From: Pseudomonas sp. TH41
Lineage (GTDB): Bacteria; Pseudomonadota; Gammaproteobacteria; Pseudomonadales; Pseudomonadaceae
Length of the DNA: 64,000 bases
Direction: 5' to 3'
Assembly: GCF_016650695.1 (NCBI RefSeq)
Contig: NZ_JAEKFH010000006.1
Coordinates: forward strand, 372,001-436,000
Positions 60,166 to 64,000 of this stretch are shown in pieces; within the stretch, counting starts at the first letter, position 1, and every line of letters begins with the position of its first letter. The translations under genes were made by a program, and so were the position numbers. The notes beneath the pieces are model-generated. The model saw only the letters and a program-made list of their open reading frames with translations. It was not told the origin of the DNA and did no database searches.

Positions 60166-61056
60166 TTACTCCTCGCGAATCGAGAAGTTGGCCATGTGCT
60201 CCAGGCCCTTGATCAGGGCGGAGTGGTCCCAATTGCTGCCGCCGAGGGCCGCGCAGGTGCTGAACACTTGCTGGGCATTGGCGGTGTTCGGCAGGTTCAG
60301 GCCCAGTTCGCGGGCACCGGACAGTGCCAGGTTGAGGTCCTTCTGGTGCAGGCTGATGCGGAAGCCCGGATCGAAGGTGCCCTTGATCATACGCTCGCCG
60401 TGGACTTCCAGGATTTTGGAGCCGGCGAAGCCGCCCATCAGCGCCTCACGTACCTTGGCCGGATCGGCACCATTCTTCGAGGCGAACAGCAGGGCCTCGG
60501 CAACGGCCTGGATGTTCAGGGCGACGATAATCTGGTTGGCCACCTTGGCGGTCTGGCCGTCGCCGTTACCACCGACGCGGGTGATGTTCTTGCCCATGGT
60601 CTGAAACAGCGGCAGGGCGCGTTCGAAGGCGTTCGGGCAACCACCGACCATTATGCTCAGGGTTGCGGCCTTGGCACCCACTTCACCACCGGATACCGGG
60701 GCGTCGAGGTAGGCAGCGCCGGTGGCCTTGATCTTCTCGGCGAAGGCCTTGGTGGCGCTGGGGGAGATGGAACTCATGTCGATCACCACCTTGCCAGCAC
60801 CAACACCTTCGATCACGCCGTCCTTGCGGAACAGCACGTCATCGACCTGCGGGGTGTCCGGGACCATGACGATGATGAACTCGGCTTCCTGGGCCACATC
60901 CCTTGGGCTGTCCAGAGCGATGGCACCGGCTTCCAACAAGTCTGCCGGGGCAGGGCCGTGGTGTTGGGAGAGGAACAGGGTGTGGCCGGCTTTCTGCAGG
61001 TTCTGAGCCATGGGCTTGCCCATGATGCCGGTGCCAATGAATCCGATTTTGGCCAT
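60166..61056 (-). CDS. glxR: Tartronate-semialdehyde reductase (2-hydroxy-3-oxopropionate reductase)
   Basis: A 296-residue beta-hydroxyacid dehydrogenase that reduces tartronate semialdehyde to D-glycerate. The cofactor motif is IGFIGTGIMGKPMAQNL, the substrate motif DAPVSGGEVGA and the catalytic Lys is in GNGDGQTAKVANQIIVALN. It lies 14 bp after hyi and ends 73 bp from the end of the convergent glcC. A decayed relative of its 3' end is at 41943-42160. ATG at 61056. Confidence 0.95.
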   Translation of the reverse strand: MAKIGFIGTGIMGKPMAQNLQKAGHTLFLSQHHGPAPADLLEAGAIALDSPRDVAQEAEFIIVMVPDTPQVDDVLFRKDGVIEGVGAGKVVIDMSSISPSATKAFAEKIKATGAAYLDAPVSGGEVGAKAATLSIMVGGCPNAFERALPLFQTMGKNITRVGGNGDGQTAKVANQIIVALNIQAVAEALLFASKNGADPAKVREALMGGFAGSKILEVHGERMIKGTFDPGFRISLHQKDLNLALSGARELGLNLPNTANAQQVFSTCAALGGSNWDHSALIKGLEHMANFSIREE

Positions 61057-61070
61057 AGGTAAAATCTCCG

Positions 61071-61853
61071 TTAGATCACGTTATGGGTTGTCAGCCAGCC
61101 AAGGCCAGCAACGGTGGTGGTAGCCGGCTTGTATTCACAGCCGATCCAGCCCTGGTAGCCGATGCGATCCAGGTGCTCGAAGAGGAAGCTGTAGTTGATC
61201 TCGCCGGTGCCCGGCTCGTTGCGGCCCGGGTTGTCGGCGAGCTGCACATGGTTGATCGCAGCGAGGTTGGACTCGACGGTGCGCGCCAGGTCACCTTCCA
61301 TAATCTGCATGTGATAGATGTCGTACTGCAGGAAAAGATTGGCACTACCGACCTTTTTCCTGATGTTGAGTCCCTGCTGTGTGCTGTTCAAATAGAAGTC
61401 TGGAATATCCAGCGTGTTAATGGCTTCCATCACAAGTTTGATGCCCGCGGTTTCCAGCTTGTCAGCGGCATATTTGAGGTTGGCCACGAAGGTGCTTTCG
61501 ATTGTATTGGCATCCACACCTTGAGGGCGGATACCGGCCAGGCAGTTGAGTTGCTTGTTGCCCAGTACTTGCGCGTAAACGATGGCCAAATCGACGCCAG
61601 CCCGGAACTCTTCAACGCGGTCGGGATGGCAGGCGATGCCGCGTTCCCCCTTGGCCCAATCCCCCGAGGGCAAATTGAAAAGCACTTGGATAAGTCCGTT
61701 GCTCTCGAGTCTCTCCTTGATTTCGGTGGAGCTGAAATCATAAGGGAACAAGTACTCAACACCGTTGAAGCCGGCTTCAGCGGCGGCGGCGAAACGATCC
61801 AGAAAATCCACTTCCGTGAACAACATGGATAAGTTGGCTGCGAATCGGGGCAT
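61071..61853 (-). CDS. hyi: Hydroxypyruvate isomerase
   Basis: A 260-residue TIM-barrel isomerase that interconverts hydroxypyruvate and tartronate semialdehyde. The sequence starts MPRFAANLSMLFTEVDFLDRF and has the metal-site patterns NGVEYLFPYDFS, LVMEAINTLDIPDF, QYDIYHMQIMEGD and NHVQLADNPGRNEPGTGEINY, which hold the Glu and His ligands. It is middle gene of gcl-hyi-glxR. ATG at 61853 with GAGCATTCC before it, a weak ribosome-binding site. Confidence 0.94.
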   Translation of the reverse strand: MPRFAANLSMLFTEVDFLDRFAAAAEAGFNGVEYLFPYDFSSTEIKERLESNGLIQVLFNLPSGDWAKGERGIACHPDRVEEFRAGVDLAIVYAQVLGNKQLNCLAGIRPQGVDANTIESTFVANLKYAADKLETAGIKLVMEAINTLDIPDFYLNSTQQGLNIRKKVGSANLFLQYDIYHMQIMEGDLARTVESNLAAINHVQLADNPGRNEPGTGEINYSFLFEHLDRIGYQGWIGCEYKPATTTVAGLGWLTTHNVI

Positions 61854-61901
61854 GGAATGCTCCTGTGTCGTTGTCTGGAAAAAGTCAGGGAGGGGAAAGG
61901 G

Positions 61902-63677
61902 TTAATTCAATGGCAAAATGGAAGTCGGTGCATCGGCACTGCTCAGCGCCAGATCCTCGAACTCGTTGATGGCGTTGATCTCGGTACCCATGGCGATGTT
62001 GGTCACGCGTTCAAGAATGATTTCCACAACCACGGGCACGCGATGCTGGTGCATCAGTTCTTTGGCGTGAGCAAATGCGGCCTGCAAGTCATTTGGATCG
62101 CGCACACGAATCGCCTTGCATCCTAGTCCCTCGACGACTGCCACATGATCGACGCCATAGCCGTTCAGCTCTGGAGCGTTGATGTTGTCGAACGAAAGCT
62201 GCACACAGAAATCGATGTCAAAGTTGCGCTGTGCCTGGCGGATCAATCCCAGGTAGGAGTTGTTCACCAGGACATGAATATAGGGCAGGTTGAACTGAGC
62301 GCCGACGGCCAATTCCTCGATCATGAACTGGAAATCATAGTCGCCAGACAGTGCTACGACTTGGCGGCCTGGATCGGCTTTGACCACACCCAATGCAGCA
62401 GGAATAGTCCAGCCCAGCGGGCCCGCCTGGCCACAGTTGATCCAGTGCCGCGGCTTGTAGACGTGCAGGAACTGCGCGCCAGCAATCTGCGACAAGCCAA
62501 TGGTGCTGACATAGCAGGTGTCTTTGCCGAAGAATTCATTCATTTCTTCGTAAACGCGCTGGGGCTTGATCGGCACATTATCAAAATGAGTCTTGCGTTG
62601 AAGAGTGCGCTTGCGGTCACGGCAAGCATTTACCCACGTGCTGCGATCTTTCAGTTTGCCAGCGGCTTTCCATTCACGAGCCACCGTCAAGAACATGTCC
62701 AAAGCGGCACCGGCATCTGAAACGATACCCAGGTCTGGGGTGAACACGCGACCTATCTGAGTGGGTTCGATGTCGACGTGAATGAAGCGTCGACCTTCGG
62801 TATACACATCGACAGAGCCAGTGTGGCGGTTGGCCCAGCGATTACCAATGCCGAATACCAGGTCAGACTCGAGTAAGGTGGCGTTGCCGTAGCGATGCGA
62901 GGTCTGCAAGCCGACCATGCCAACCATCAGCTTATGGTCGTCCGGAATTGTTCCCCAGCCCATCAGGGTTGGAACCACAGGTACACCGGTAAACTCCGCG
63001 AACTCGACAAGCTTGGCGCTGGCATCAGCATTGATTACGCCACCACCAGAAACGATCAGCGGGCGCTCAGCATCGTTGAGCATTGCCAGTGCCTTTTCGG
63101 CCTGACGTCGAGTAGCGGAAGGGCGGGCCAATGGCAGTGGTTCATAGGCATCAATATCAAACTCGATCTCTGCCATCTGTACGTCGAATGGTAAATCAAT
63201 CAGTACAGGGCCTGGGCGACCGGAACGCATCTCATAGAAGGCTTTCTGGAAAGCATAAGGAACCTGGCCGGGCTCCATCACAGTGGTTGCCCACTTGGTG
63301 ACAGGTTTGACGATACTGGTGATATCGACTGCCTGGAAGTCTTCCTTGTGCATCCGGGCACGGGGCGCTTGACCAGTGATGCAGAGGATGGGAATGGAGT
63401 CGGCGGACGCTGAGTACAAACCGGTGACCATGTCGGTACCTGCGGGGCCAGAGGTGCCGATGCAAACGCCGATATTGCCCGCGTTGGTGCGCGTGTAACC
63501 TTCAGCCATGTGGGAGGCACCTTCCACATGACGTGCCAGAATGTGGTCAACACCGCCGATTTTTTTCAGTGCAGCGTACAGCGGGTTGATGGCTGCACCG
63601 GGAATGCCAAAAGCGGTGTCGACACCTTCGCGACGCATTACCAATACAGCAGCCTCAATTGCTCGCATTTTGGCCAT
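61902..63677 (-). CDS. gcl: Glyoxylate carboligase
   Basis: A 591-residue thiamine-diphosphate enzyme that joins two glyoxylates to tartronate semialdehyde and CO2. The N-terminal stretch DHILARHVEGASHMAEGYTR has Val51 where other ThDP enzymes have the catalytic Glu; this Val is the mark of true Gcl enzymes. The ThDP motif GDYDFQFMIEELAVGAQFNLPYIHVLVNN is present. The ATG at 63677 has AGGAGG six bases upstream and is preferred to a start at 63692. First gene of gcl-hyi-glxR. Confidence 0.95.
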   Translation of the reverse strand: MAKMRAIEAAVLVMRREGVDTAFGIPGAAINPLYAALKKIGGVDHILARHVEGASHMAEGYTRTNAGNIGVCIGTSGPAGTDMVTGLYSASADSIPILCITGQAPRARMHKEDFQAVDITSIVKPVTKWATTVMEPGQVPYAFQKAFYEMRSGRPGPVLIDLPFDVQMAEIEFDIDAYEPLPLARPSATRRQAEKALAMLNDAERPLIVSGGGVINADASAKLVEFAEFTGVPVVPTLMGWGTIPDDHKLMVGMVGLQTSHRYGNATLLESDLVFGIGNRWANRHTGSVDVYTEGRRFIHVDIEPTQIGRVFTPDLGIVSDAGAALDMFLTVAREWKAAGKLKDRSTWVNACRDRKRTLQRKTHFDNVPIKPQRVYEEMNEFFGKDTCYVSTIGLSQIAGAQFLHVYKPRHWINCGQAGPLGWTIPAALGVVKADPGRQVVALSGDYDFQFMIEELAVGAQFNLPYIHVLVNNSYLGLIRQAQRNFDIDFCVQLSFDNINAPELNGYGVDHVAVVEGLGCKAIRVRDPNDLQAAFAHAKELMHQHRVPVVVEIILERVTNIAMGTEINAINEFEDLALSSADAPTSILPLN

Positions 63678-63771
63678 TGTTGCCTCCTTCAAGCTGGTCG
63701 GTATTTTTACTAGCGGATCTCAGCATGAAGGAGGTTATTATTGAGTTGAACAGTCATAAATCGATTTCTGC

Positions 63772-63788
63772 CGATACATGAGGTATCG
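63772..63788. promoter_or_regulatory. Inverted repeat in the gcl-LysR gap
   Basis: CGATAC-ATGAG-GTATCG, an inverted repeat with the T-N11-A shape of LysR sites, ending directly before the ATG of the divergent LysR gene. It suggests autoregulation and perhaps control of gcl. Confidence 0.5.
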
Positions 63789-64000
63789 ATGAGTCGTTAT
63801 ACCGAGCTACACAGTTTTGTTCAGGTCGCCCATAAGGGCAGCTTCGCCGCTGCGGCATTGAATGAGGGTGTGACGCCAGCCATCCTTGGTCGACGACTTG
63901 ATGCGCTAGAAAAACGCTTGGGCGTCAAGTTGATGCATCGCTCTACGCGAGGCTTGAAGCTGACTGAGGCGGGAGAGCAGTTTCTGGAAGGGGCCAAGCA
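63789..64000 (+). CDS. LysR-family regulator, cut by the window edge
   Basis: The first 70 codons of a LysR regulator: MSRYTELHSFVQVAHKGSFA through the HTH (AAALNEGVTPAILGRRLDALEKRLGVKLMHRSTRGLKLTEAG). The rest lies beyond the right edge. It is divergent from gcl, 111 bp away, so it may control the gcl operon; no effector can be named. Confidence 0.9.
   Translation, partial: MSRYTELHSFVQVAHKGSFAAAALNEGVTPAILGRRLDALEKRLGVKLMHRSTRGLKLTEAGEQFLEGAK

Noticed and set aside
60122..61062. Plus-strand frames over glxR
   Set aside because: Shadows; glxR on the minus strand has all family motifs.

Overview
The window looks like a fluorescens-group Pseudomonas chromosome. It is GC-rich, most proteins read like Pseudomonas proteins, and the intergenic gaps hold many paired REP/REPIN palindromes of the GGGAGCGAGC...GCTCGC type. 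I see no rRNA, tRNA, CRISPR array or intact insertion sequence.

Left part (1-5.9 kb): the start of a 2-ketogluconate locus (kguK partial, kguE, ptxS), with two perfect TGAAACCGGTTTCA operators. A small chimeric ORF follows that looks like a deletion scar (AraC-type start joined to a LysE-type end). Next come a seven-module fibronectin-III protein behind a lux-box-like palindrome, and a DUF1345 membrane protein. From 6 to 13 kb: an RND efflux adaptor/pump pair next to an RstA/RstB-like two-component system, then a small unknown protein behind a second lux-box-like palindrome. From 13 to 23 kb: ordinary chromosomal genes, namely a DUF3077-like pair, a TPR/ECF sigma/anti-sigma operon whose sigma gene may start at ATC, a methyltransferase, a hydrolase/2-hydroxyacid dehydrogenase pair, a DUF411 protein, an aldo/keto reductase with a divergent LysR, and three small proteins. 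A tandem 144-bp REPIN array lies in this stretch.

Centre (23-31 kb): a 1607-residue toxin-like protein with a C-terminal HEVSH metallopeptidase motif, dpkA, a DUF883 protein, and a scrap zone. The scrap zone holds a broken LysR gene, the tail of a KfrA-like coiled-coil gene and a decayed transposase piece. From 31.3 to 41.9 kb is a complete C-P lyase operon, phnCDEFGHIJKLMNP, with a three-unit Pho box.

Right part (41.9-64 kb): a decayed 3' end of a tartronate-semialdehyde reductase gene, then a translationally coupled operon (GntR regulator, two ABC ATPases, peptide-binding protein, two permeases, gamma-glutamyltransferase) that looks like a gamma-glutamyl peptide or glutathione uptake and cleavage unit. 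After a 630-bp gap with a transposase-like scrap comes a glycolate operon in the same gene order as E. coli (glcC divergent from glcDEFGBA), with two TGGTCCTACCA sites as candidate GlcC operators. Beside it lie gcl-hyi-glxR and a divergent LysR gene cut by the window edge. Together these genes import glycolate, oxidise it to glyoxylate, and send glyoxylate either to malate (GlcB) or to glycerate (Gcl, GlxR).
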